Assembly (NCBI GenBank): GCA_036971475.1
Contig: JBAIZL010000002.1
Span: 13,503,868-13,567,867 of the forward strand
DNA: 64,000 nt
From: Prosapia bicincta
Lineage: Eukaryota > Arthropoda > Insecta > Hemiptera > Cercopidae
Reading direction: 5' to 3'
Shown here piece by piece: positions 20,776 through 30,861 of the stretch. Under the pieces are notes generated by a model. It made no database searches. It worked only from the letters and a program-made list of their open reading frames with translations, and was not told the DNA's origin. Both the position numbers and the translations under genes were made by a program. Every line of letters begins with the position of its first letter. The first letter of the stretch is position 1.

Positions 20776-21701
20776 TCTCAGGAAACCGAAGATCTGTACT
20801 TATGTAAACTAGATTGTTGATATAATTACTGAAGTTACTTCTCCAACTCATTTAGCTACAGAAGAATAGAGAGCTGTTGATTTGACATTTTCAGATTTTT
20901 TCCATAAAGTTCAAATGGTCAGTGCTGATTTAACAACCAGCATCTAACCATAATCCTACTAAGATTATTTTAAGTAATTCATGCTGTTATGTTCAGAACT
21001 TTCATTGGATCCTTATTGGTTTGAACTAGAGAATGTAACCATAAAGATTTACCACTTTATGTGGAATTGCTTCATAATTAAACTCTTATCGTTTGATTGT
21101 CATTGAACAGGTATATAATCTACAAAGAAATTTAAAGGTGGTACTTAGGTGACGATTTTGTGGATATTAATCACGTCAACACTCTATTTCATTTAAAGAT
21201 ATTTAATAAAATTTAGTAACATTTTTACATAATACAAATGATTCATTTCTAGCCTTTTTTTTACTTGTTATATCACTGCTATATTATTTTTGTTTTATTT
21301 ATTTTGTTGTTTTTTAAATTAAAAATGGTTTTCCTGATCTTCTGATTTTTGTAGGTGGTTTTTTAAATTAAATTAATGTTTTATTTGGGAGTTTTATTTG
21401 TTAAAGGCAACAATAATCTTTGTTTATTGGTAAAAAATACCAATATATGATTATTCAGTTGACCAAACCCATCGTTAAAACATTCTGTCATGTTCAACTA
21501 ATGTAAACTTGTTGTCTAATATTTATAACTTAAATCTACCAATACTAGTAAACACAGTTGTGTAGTTGATCAACATTTTGTAATGGGTTTCTGTTACAAC
21601 GGGATTCTGTTGCGGAGTAGTAATATTATAAGTATATTTATAATTATAAATATTACTATATTCTCTTATTATTATTCTCTTCTTGTTTGTTGATAATACA
21701 G

Positions 21702-21900
21702 GGGATATAGAGAAGATGATTATGATGGAGGTGACTGCTTTGTCATGGCAACAGTTGAGCATTTCCTTGGTACACCCTCTTGAGGAGAGTATGGCTACTG
21801 CAGAAATGGACTTAACTGATGTGACCAATGCGACATGCAAAGTATACACCTCGGCTTCGGATAACTACAACCAAGAGTATGCCACTAAGGTTTTACAAAG
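21702..21900 (+). CDS. MED1: MED1 exon 7 in window
   Basis: Reads DIEKMIMMEVTALSWQQL, then SISLVHPLEESMATAEMDL and ends EYATKVLQR across the next junction. It corresponds to the end of the Med1 domain ('F.V.P.....FSVSF.HP...S...V..D'). Phase 1 in, phase 2 out. The donor AAAG|GTAATC is the first base of a PLE-D copy: the intron side of the splice site is transposon sequence. Confidence 0.93.
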
Positions 21901-21971
21901 GTAATCATCTTGAATTCACTGATTCAACTATAATTAAATAATACATAACTAAGTAAATACTTAAGAGCCTA

Positions 21972-22013
21972 CTTGCTGATGCATTTCGACACAATTGTTC
22001 CTTTTATGAGGCT
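21972..22013 (-). ncRNA. Hammerhead-like RNA, diverged core (family D)
   Basis: Minus strand: linker TCATAAAA, helix II GGAAC-AATT-GTGTC (one mismatch), GAAA, palindromic helix III ATGCAT, C17, then AGCAAG. Architecture kept, but the core bases of the linker differ from canonical. Confidence 0.38.
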
Positions 22014-22425
22014 AAGTAGAGGCAAAGCTCCTTAAGTAGAGGCAAAGCTCCCTAAGTAGAGGCAAAGCTCCCTAAGTAGAGGCAAAGTTTCCTAAGTAGA
22101 GGCAAAGCTCCTTAAGTAGAGACAAAGCTCCCTGTGTAGAGGCAAAGCTCCTTAAGTAGAGGGAAAGCACCCTAAGTAGAGGCAAAGCTTCCTAAGTAGA
22201 GGCAAAGTTTCCTAAGTAGAGACAAAGCTCCCTGTGTAGAGGCAAAGCTCCTTAAGTAGAGGCAAAGCTCCCTAAGTAGAGGCAAAGTTTCCTAAGTAGA
22301 GACAAAGCTCCCTGTATAGAGGCAAAGCTCCTTAAGTAGAGGCAAAGCACCCTAAGTAGAGGCAAAGCTTGCTAAGTAGAGGCAAAGCACCCTAAGTAGA
22401 GGCAAAGCTCCCTAAGTAGAGGCTT
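22012..22425. repeat. 20-bp minisatellite, ~20 copies
   Basis: Unit AAGTAGAGGCAAAGCTCCCT with a strict 20-bp period. Variants (GCTCCCT, GCTCCTT, GTTTCCT, GCACCCT, CCCTGTG) recur in a higher-order order of about 100-120 bp, suggesting block duplication. There are no unique spacers, so it is not a CRISPR. Confidence 0.95.
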
Positions 22426-22466
22426 AGCTTCGTAAAAGAAACAATTGTTTCAAAACGTGTCAGCAA
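22426..22466 (+). ncRNA. Hammerhead-like RNA, diverged core, G12 lost (family D)
   Basis: Stem I AGCT/AGC, linker TCGTAAAA, helix II GAAAC-AATT-GTTTC (perfect 5 bp), AAAA in place of GAAA, ACGTGT, C17. Confidence 0.38.
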
Positions 22467-22517
22467 GTAAGCTCTTAAGTATTTACTTAGTTACGTATCA
22501 TTTAATTATAATTAAAA

Positions 22518-25500
22518 GGTGTTCTCACTAGTCTTAGGTAACATTATTTTACCAGTGAATGAAGGCTTCGTTTTAGTGTCTGGATAAGGGTAATTTGAGC
22601 AAAGTTATTGATTAGGGATTTAGGTAAATACAATGTTTTGTAATTTATCAGCAGAGATGCTTTGGTTTCGAATGATTAATTTGAAAATAATTATAGGCTT
22701 CCTTTGTTGATATTTAATAAAAACAATTCAAGGACATATATTTTTATTGAATATTTTTTTTGTTGGTTGACATTTCCAAAAGATAACCTTATATATTTCC
22801 TAAAAGTGCTTTATCTTGACAGTGGGGTTGCATATGGTATTATCATACTGTCTGTAGTCTTAAATATAGTATTGTGTTTTATTTTAATGTATATGTGTTG
22901 AGTATATTATAATAAAAGAGGAAATACAAATTAAAACAAATTGTACTGGGGGGGGGGGGGTAATAAAATCTGGGAAAACGGAGGATGGTAAGATAACAAT
23001 CAAGGATTTATGATAAGATAAGAAATAATACTTAGTTAAATTAAATTTTTAAGAAAATAAATTTTCTCAAAACAAAAAAATTATAGTAATAACTTTAATA
23101 CTAAATGAATTCTGGTAATAATTTGTCTAATAACAAAGAAATAACTGTAGATAAAATTTAAAAAAAGAAATAGAGACAATGGATATATCAAGGATAAAAT
23201 AAAAAAGAAGAAAAGGTAAATTTTAAATAAAAATGAATGTAGTTATAAAAAATTTTTAAAAAAACGCAGAAGTTGACGTAAGATGGATGTAAGGTTGATG
23301 TAAAAGATAAAAGTAAATGAATAAAAGTTGAATTAAAGGTGGAACAAAAAATCAAATATTCTACAGAAATTAGTAAAGCAAAGATGAATGAGGAAAGGAA
23401 ATCCAAGAGATGTATCAAAAGTTAATTTTATTGAACTATATGGTAGAAAATTTCAGTTAAGGAAGTTGGAGTCGAAGCAGAGTGAACAGATTAAATAAAG
23501 GATTGAACCAAATTGCGAAAAGTAACACGAAGCGATGAAGAATGTATGTGGTAGTACAAAAGCAAACCTAGGCAGGTATCAAACCAAAATAAAGCAAGAA
23601 GTGCAACAGGAAGAGGGAAGTTAGAGAGAACACCATAGTTTTTAAAACCATTTATAAGAGTATGGACTAAGATCAATGGTAAGAGACCTAACCTAATACA
23701 GCCTTTAAAAGATTCATAGGTATGTAGAAACAATTTATGTCAGGAACATATGAAATGATAATTCTTGAATGGGGACATAATAGGAACTGGACAATTAGTA
23801 AAACAACACCATACAATTTCATAAGTACATTTGATAAAGTTACCCGCTGCTGTAAAATATCCAGATACCTAAAATAAAGGAATATATATTGGGAAATTCA
23901 AGCAAGTGAGAGAGAAATAGCAATATCAAGGCTTTACGGGCGAAATTAACCTTAAAAAAAACTCATTACCATGATGACCCGATGCCGATTGAACAAAAGC
24001 GAATAGTGAAAAAAGAAAATTCTTAGAAGTGATGCCACATGTTTTGGCTTGGGTTGTAATCAGCCTAAAACAGACCGTTGTAGCAGTTGGATACAATTTT
24101 GTAGGGTTATAGGGAGAAGGTAATGTCCGTATGAAGTTGGTAGCATTATTTCATTGTTAATTCTTTTTTAATTTGCCAGTATATTAGTATCTAGCAATAA
24201 TATTACCATTAAATACTTTGTATAGAATTTCAGAAATTATTATACAATTTTTTATTTCTACAAATATTTTGAATTGTTAAAACATGTAAACAGTGTATAC
24301 TAGACCACTGTTTTCATTACGGGAGAGGCGTTTGTGGATTATTTGTCTGTAATAAAGTAATTAAATATCTTAAAATAAAAATATTTAATCGTGTTAGTAC
24401 ATATAAAAATATGAAATTAATTATAATATTTATTGAAAATAAGGAATATTTAAATTCAAATATATAATCCTAAAAATTAGTAGATCAAAAAAATGTTTGC
24501 TTTATAACACAATAAGTTTTAGTTAAAAACTACCAGAAACTTTCAATATATGTGGAAAAACAACTCATAATTGTTCATTTCTAAACTCACTAGTCGCCAC
24601 TAGTGTAGCGCGATCATGCCCTACTCTCATGAGAATTATGTTTCTTCTTGCTGTCCTTCCTTATTTTACTGGTCTAGTATATCACAGCATTTTTCAATTT
24701 TTCTTAAAAAAAATATGTTTCTTCCCATTGCACTGTTATGTCAAACTGCACTGAAACAGCTACCTGGCGGATTTTTAGCAGGATTTTCTGTATAATGTCA
24801 AAATTTGACTACATTTCAACAAATTGGTCATTTTCAGATTCGCCTATTATGTCTTCATTTGTTTCATTTTCAATTTCATGGCTTCTTTGTCAGGTGCTTC
24901 ATCTGGCAGAGACTCGTTCTCATCAGAATCATCAAAAAGGTGTCTAAAAAAATTTCTGGGAGGCTATATTTCTTGAATTTCCTCTTTTTCAACACTACTC
25001 AGCATTTTACGAATTCTCTCTTTTTCAAATGAATCTATTAAAGTGACAGTAAGGTGTGAAACTTAGATACTAAAAAACCGTACTACAATAAAATAATAAT
25101 AACAAGAATTAAGTAATAACTTAACTCCGCAAAGTCTTTAGCAATGTATATACCCAGACACGAGGAACTCCACACAAATACACGAGTTACACAATAGGGC
25201 GCTTATGGACAAAACCTCCCCAATCTGACTGTGTCTGACAAAGGTGAAATTCACACTAATCTTACTTGAACAAAATGAACAAAAATAGCAGGCTGTTTTC
25301 TGGAATGCAGGGTATGAAGTAACGAGCAAGAAATAAAATTTTAGCAACTGGAAAGATGTTTTCTTAGCAAATAATAAAACGTGCAGAAAAAACTCCATAT
25401 CCGCCCTCTCGAAGGTTAAGCCACTACAATGTTTAATAGATATTTTACCATATGGCCTTGACAGGTTTATAAATACACTGATATATCATTAGCTAGTTCT

Positions 25501-25571
25501 TAGGGTTAATCATATTTTAGTTTTCATATTCAAGCAACTCTAAAAACCTATGATTTTGTTGTGTGTTCTAG
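22518..25571 (+). other. MED1: Remainder of last MED1 intron
   Basis: A 12-G run lies at about 22950. From 22965 to 24150 the plus strand is purine-rich and may be old transposon sequence with scattered short frames; nothing recognised. The stretch 24590-25420 may hold a transposon remnant (separate entry). 24150-24590 is empty AT-rich sequence. Confidence 0.6.
24590..25420 (-). pseudogene. Possible DNA-transposon remnant, unidentified
   Basis: Minus strand: LIDSFEKERIRKMLSSVEKE, then after a stop FFRHLFDDSDENESLPDEAP and KEAMKLKMK. An acidic N-terminus with DDSD-type clusters is common in piggyBac-like and related transposases, but no catalytic region is present. This is a guess, not an assignment. 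Confidence 0.3.
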
Positions 25572-28182
25572 ATGTCTTTCTATTCCTGTGACGATGAGAG
25601 CATTAATTCGTCACTGGCAAAGAGAAGGAACTAGTGCTAGAGATGGAATGGAAGGAAGCAACGGTGGTATAGGTGGAGGCCTAGGTGGCCTAGGAGGAGG
25701 TGGCATTGGAACTGACCCAGATGTAATCATTAAACAAGAACCTAGAGGAAGTTTGGATCCTCCGTTCGAACCCTTTTCAGATCCTGATGCCGGATGTCCA
25801 CCTGGACTTCAGTTATCAGACCAGAAAAGCGGAAATTTGTTAAATATGCTTAGCGAACAAAAACAAGGTAAAAAACGTAAAAGAGACTCATTGTGGCAAA
25901 AGAAACAATCAGATGACTGTGAAATAGTAGTAGAAAGTTCCAGCAGTGATTCAACAACATCGCGTGATGATATAGAAATAGAACAAATTGAGAGTAAAAA
26001 GAAGTCGCCCCCTTCGATTTTGTTAGATTTAGAAAATAAAAATTTGGTCCCACCGTCAGTCAGTATAACTCCAATAACATGCAATTCTATGATGTCTGGG
26101 CAAAATTTAAACCTTTTAGGGTTAGAAAGGCGACCTGGAATTGAAATCATTCCAATTGTGCCAACTTCTTTACCAAGTTCTATTACAATAACACCAATAA
26201 CAAAGGATGAGCGTTCAAGAAAAAGCGGCAAAGGCAGTAAAAGTGATGATAAAGCCAGAACTGAAAAGAAGCGTAAAAGGAAAAGAGAAGATAGTGGAAT
26301 GGGACCTCCGGAGAAGCTACCCCCGAAGCAAGATCCTTTAATGAAACCTGTTTCAGTTTCTATTAAACCAGCAGATTGTGGTTCCCCTCGTCCATCTTCC
26401 CCAAGCTCAAATTTAAGAAAGTACAGTTCCTCACCAACCCCTTTATCTATTGTAGGGAAAGGAAGTCCTAAATCAGTTAAACACAGTCCTAAACACTCAC
26501 CAGGCCCTGCTTATTCTGTTTCCAGTCCTAAAAGTAGCCCAAAACACGGTACATCCTCACCAAAACACCAAGCAAGTGGTTCTGGTAAACCTAGCATGTC
26601 TACTTTAAAATCAGCTGTTAGTTCCCCTAAAACAGCAGAAAGTTCTGGGAAAACTAAATCATCTGGGAGTAAGGAATCAAGTAGAGAAAAGGATAGAAAG
26701 TCTGGTAGTTCAGGTCATCAGAGCCCGAAATTAAAATCTTCTAGTGTTAAATTGAAACAGTTAGATTTAACGAGTTCTGATTTAACTATAGGACAGAGTG
26801 GTGGATCGACACCGCCATCAGCTGCAGGTGATGGGAAGTCTCAACCCCAGGTTCGTAACAGGAAAGGTTCTTTGTCAGCTGTGATAGATAAACTGAAGTC
26901 TGCTCAACATTGTGGTGAATCTGGAGTTGAAGGGAATGGTAAAGGATCTGGGAATAAGGAAAGAAGTGGAACGGTTCAAAGTAAAACGGGAGAAAAGGGT
27001 AATATAAGTGGGAGTAAACCAGGTGAAAGTAAAGTTCCTGGAGAATACATGGTAAAACCAAGCTCAGACGGGATAAAAATTACAATAAATAAAACACGAT
27101 CTAAGGATGCCAGTAAGTCTGGTGTAAAGTCATCAAGTTCAGGTTCGAGTTCAGGTAGTGGATCTCCAAAAACTCACACAGGACTAAAGCCTGGTGTAAA
27201 TAGCGGCCCTGCTTCTAAAAAACCGCAGACAACATTGCCCGTAAAGCAAGGTTCTGGGAAGTCCAGCGGGAAAGTATTGTCAGGATCTAAAAGTTCTTCA
27301 GCCAGTTTAAAAGCTGTGAAGTCAAGTGGGAGTAGGGACAGTAAAGTACGATCTCTTAAACCTGGCGACAAATCATCATCTATATTTAGCTCTTCAAAAA
27401 GTGATTCTAAGAAATCAAGCCCAAGTGCATTGCGTGAAGACAATGAATATAAATTGTTAAATTCAGCTTCAGTAATGACCCAACAATTGGTAGTGGAAGG
27501 GTTTATGAAGCAGTTAGACACAAAGTTCCAAATACCAAAACTGTCTCAAAGATCTTCCAATGTTGATGATTCTAAAAAAGACAAAATAGAGTTAAAGAAC
27601 TCTGAAAATAAATACATTGACTTATCAATTAAAAGTGATAAGTTTCCAATCGCAAAGTTAGAGGACATAATGGAATCAAAACAGATATCATCTCCATCTG
27701 TTAGTATCAAATCAGAGGTAGACCTGACCGAAGAGTGTACAGTTTTGGACGTTTCTTCAGTTAAAGATGATGTGTTAAGTAGTCTAAAGCTGGACTTACC
27801 CATATCCTCATTGTCATTCACATCGTCAGAAGAACCTTCTCCGGATCTAAATGAATCTATTCGTCCCCCAGTTGAACCTCAGAAGGTATCACTAACAACA
27901 CCTCAGGAAGCCGCTGAAATACTTTTAGATTTTTCTACAAAGTCATTACCAATGGAGAAGTTAATATCTGTACCAGAGAGAGCAATGGCATCTGCTCTCC
28001 CACTTAGGAAGAACACCCCTCCTCCTTTACCTCCCACATTTCCTTCATCACCATCAGTTTCTGTACACATTGTTAAGTCCCCTGCCCCCTCTCCACTTGT
28101 CATCCCTTCCCCTCATTCTGCTTCCCCTTGCATTACTGATGATGAACTGATGGACGAAGCACTTGTCGGAATAGGTAAATAG
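25572..28182 (+). CDS. MED1: MED1 last exon: end of Med1 domain and Ser/Lys-rich tail
   Basis: 870 residues. It opens RCLSIPVTMRALIRHW, the conserved end of the Med1 domain, and continues into a long disordered tail as in all MED1 proteins. Visible parts: a Gly-rich stretch (25660-25710); IKQE (25729-25740), a psi-K-x-E sumoylation-type site; LLNML (25837-25851), a variant nuclear-receptor box, directly before KKRKR; a Ser-Pro-Lys repeat region (about 26380-26640); Ser/Gly/Lys low complexity to ~27430; a second IKSE site (27706-27717); a Pro-rich segment (about 28010-28130); and the C-terminus DDELMDEALVGIGK. Acceptor TTCTAG, stop TAG at 28180-28182. The tail shows no stop in 2.6 kb, so it is under coding constraint. 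Confidence 0.95.
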
Positions 28183-28440
28183 CATACGACGTGTATTAAT
28201 GTTGTGTAACCTGTCTGTATACATTGTCAATTATTTAATGTAAGAATAGTAAGTATTATATATGTACAGTTTGGTTAAATAGTTATAATGTTTAATGTTG
28301 ACGACTTCGAATGCAATTTATAAAAAATGTTCATACAATTTTTTCAAAAGATGTAGATTAATATAATTACATGATATAAATCAAAGGATATGCGTATTGT
28401 AATTATTATAATAAAATGCATAACAAAAAAAAAAAAAAAA
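28183..28440 (+). other. MED1: MED1 3' UTR (predicted)
   Basis: AT-rich sequence after the stop, leading to AATAAA at 28410-28415 and an A-run at 28424-28440. The run may be the cleavage region or a simple A tract. Confidence 0.6.
28410..28415 (+). promoter_or_regulatory. Polyadenylation signal of MED1 (predicted)
   Basis: AATAAA 228 bases after the MED1 stop codon, followed within 10 bases by a 17-A run. Confidence 0.6.
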
Positions 28441-28773
28441 CATATTGCTCAATAATAACCCATTTAAATCTTATTATTTTCTTCATCATTAACCAATGCA
28501 TCAATATCAGTGGCAATCATTTATTCACATTCTGTCCACAAATTAATTTATCTTTATTATTATTAAAATTATTTAGAAAAAACAAAATTATTCAAAACAA
28601 ATTATTTGAGTTAATTTGAACTATTTCATTTCAAAACTAAATAAATTATTTCAGTTACTCAAATATTAGAACAACCTATATTAAATTGACAAGTATTGTA
28701 GAGTTAATATTACAATAAAAAAGACAAAAGAGTTTTATGTGTGCCTAGTAAACAAAAAATATTTAAAAATTGA

Positions 28774-28955
28774 AGTTGCTTGTTGTAATCATCTTGAAAT
28801 CACTGATTAAACAATAATTAAATAATACCTATTTAACCGTTTTGAAACAGAGCACAGGCTGTACTTCGTTAAAGGAAAGATTGTTGCGAAACACGTCAGT
28901 AAGTAAGCCCCTAAGTATTCACCAAGTGAAGTATTATTTAATTAAAATTTTAAAA
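28774..28955. mobile_element. PLE-D tail fragment
   Basis: Left: GTTGCTTGTTGTAATCATC, ending with ATACCTATTT. Right: GCGAAACACGTCAGTAAGTAAGC followed by TATTCACCAAG. A short foldback without coding; the hammerhead-like unit is decayed (GAAACACGTC remains). Confidence 0.65.
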
Positions 28956-29237
28956 AATGTCGGATTTTATTGACCATTTTATCAGCAAAAGTGTAACTTT
29001 TATTATTACATTAATTAATGACTCTCACTTAAAATTTAAATATTTTTTAAAAAAATGTATGAAACAAAACGTTCTTAATGAATTCCTTATTACACTAATA
29101 AAAATTGCCTAATCTTGTCAAAAAAATTTTTTAAAAATTTATTCAAGTTATAAGTTTGTCATGTCATTAATTAAAATCATTTTAAAAAATGTATCAATTT
29201 TTCATATTAGCTTTGATTTACAATAGTTTTTGAAGTA

Positions 29238-29972
29238 CAGTTGTATCTTTATATCCGCGGGTAATGGGATCCAAAATTACCACAGTAACGTGGAACTGCA
29301 GATAATAGACTAAGGACAAGGTGTGTTATCCGTGTTAATACGTAAGTACTATACCTATAGACATTAACAGTTTACAGTATTACATGTATATAAATACGTA
29401 AATTGAATAAGTGCATTATATACTGTACGTTTTTTAAAGTATTACAGTACAGTATGTAAGTATTGTTATGTACAGTAAGCCCATTGTGCCGATTTGTTTT
29501 TGCTATACAATCTTGCAATGCACGTGAACAGTTTTCTTTCAACCTCAATCATATCAAAAATTTTCACCTTTTCACTTAATGAAACAACACTTCGGCTTTA
29601 GCATTATTAGACGCTTTATTACTGATATGCTTTGTTGTCATTATTGCTGAACAGAAGAATATTTACAGATTAATTACGCAAATACTGTACTAACAGGAAC
29701 AAGTGCAGCGAATAGGCTAATGTACGGCTAGTAGCAAACTGAAGAAATTTCAGAGGATAGCAGTAAGGCTGTGGAATCCAACAATCAATCAGAAAATGAT
29801 ATAGGCTTCTGTATGTAAAGAATATGGTACTGTATACGTAAAAACAAACTGACTCAGTCATGGGTGTTTATGAACGGTTGAACATCAACTATTTCTTGAT
29901 TTTCAGTGTGACGTCATACCGCGGGAAAATGAATCCACAGATACCGATAACATTGATACGGACGCACAACTG
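29238..29972. mobile_element. pogo/Tigger-like MITE with TA duplication
   Basis: Left end TA|CAGTTGTATCTTTATATCCG and right end (reversed) CAGTTGTGCGTCCGTATC, each next to TA (29236-29237 and 29973-29974). Both ends contain CCGCGGG-type sequence a little inside. 735 bp, no transposase. Confidence 0.7.
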
Positions 29973-30692
29973 TATTTTCAAATAACTAAATAAACTGTAT
30001 TTTGTAATAATTTGCTATAAATGGTTTGTCCGGTTGTTTCTAAAACGTGGTTTACATGTTTGTAGCCATTTATATTCACAGATTGCTACTAACTTGATTC
30101 TTCGAAAATAGCAGATGGAAAGGTGAACAAATGTAAGGAATTAATTTCTTTTGTTGAGATGAAGTATCAAAACAAGAAAGGCAATTCATCAATTTGAATA
30201 AAAGGTGTGTTAGAAAAATAATAGGATTATTGGGCTATTTTAATTTTATTGGGAACTTTGTTTTTTTTATATTTGCATATTTTTGTATAAATTATTTATA
30301 GCCTTAGTAGGTTTTTGTTTTCTTGTCAGCAGTTTAGAAAGTTTGTTGTAGTAACTTTAGATTCAGTATTTTTTTAATTATTAAAAAATTAAATTCATTG
30401 TTATTGAATTTTGCTTTCTGTGATTCTGCTATGAGTAAATTCAAGGGTTTATGAGTGAGGTTAGTGTTTCAAAGATTACCATGAAGGCAATGAAGGATGG
30501 GTAAAATACAATGCCTGATAACAAATTAAAAAAATTGAAGTACGTGAGTATGAACAATCACCAAATTATTATCAGAGAAAATGCTCAAGAGGTCTAAATT
30601 ATATCAAGAGAAGATGCTGAAGAGGTTCGCAAATCACCATCTTAAAATGTTTTTGATCATAAAATTTTAAATAGTAACTACAGCCAGTAGGG

Positions 30693-30861
30693 GTAACTAC
30701 TTTTGGTATCACTTGACAAAAAAAAAACTGCTTACTGATATTTTAGTAGTGGTATTTCAATGCACAGCATTGAACAATGTACTGATCTAGTGTGAAACGC
30801 GCCTGCTGAAATATATCAGTAAGTAGTGGCGTTTTTTGCCAAGTGATACCAAAAGTAGTAA
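30693..30861. mobile_element. Small TIR MITE, copy 2
   Basis: Ends ACTACTTTTGGTATCACTTG and its complement, continuing into ACTGCTTACTGATATTTT and its complement. Same family as 8243-8421; the interior also aligns. Confidence 0.75.

Larger units (their letters stand above)
19333..21701 (+). other. MED1: MED1 intron, 2.4 kb
   Basis: Contains the truncated LINE (19439-19986) with its target duplications, and a pogo/Tigger-like element (20069-20775) that includes degenerate tandem repeats. I see nothing in 20800-21680. Confidence 0.8.
21901..22517. mobile_element. PLE-D foldback with 20-bp minisatellite, abutting a MED1 splice donor
   Basis: The left arm (21901-22012) begins GTAATCATCTTGAATTCACTG, which elsewhere is preceded by GTTGCTTGATG; here it starts exactly at the intron. 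The right arm (22424-22517) is its inverse. Between them is a 20-bp tandem array. Both arms carry hammerhead-like units. The intron's 5' splice site and first ~600 bases are therefore repeat-derived. Confidence 0.85.

Noticed and set aside
22012..22425. CRISPR-like array
   Set aside because: The 20-bp units are contiguous with no unique spacers, and the genome is eukaryotic; it is a minisatellite.
23188..23733. Minus-strand hydrophobic frames
   Set aside because: Leu/Phe-rich translation of purine-rich plus-strand DNA; no homologue recognised.
25809..26231. 140-codon minus-strand frame (and others at 26786-28103)
   Set aside because: Antisense shadows of the MED1 last exon, which has a full-length frame continuing the Med1 domain.
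28170..28182. Donor-like ATAG|GTAAAT just before the MED1 stop
   Set aside because: The reading DDELMDEALVGIGK followed by a stop fits the family C-terminus as I know it, and no following exon was found.
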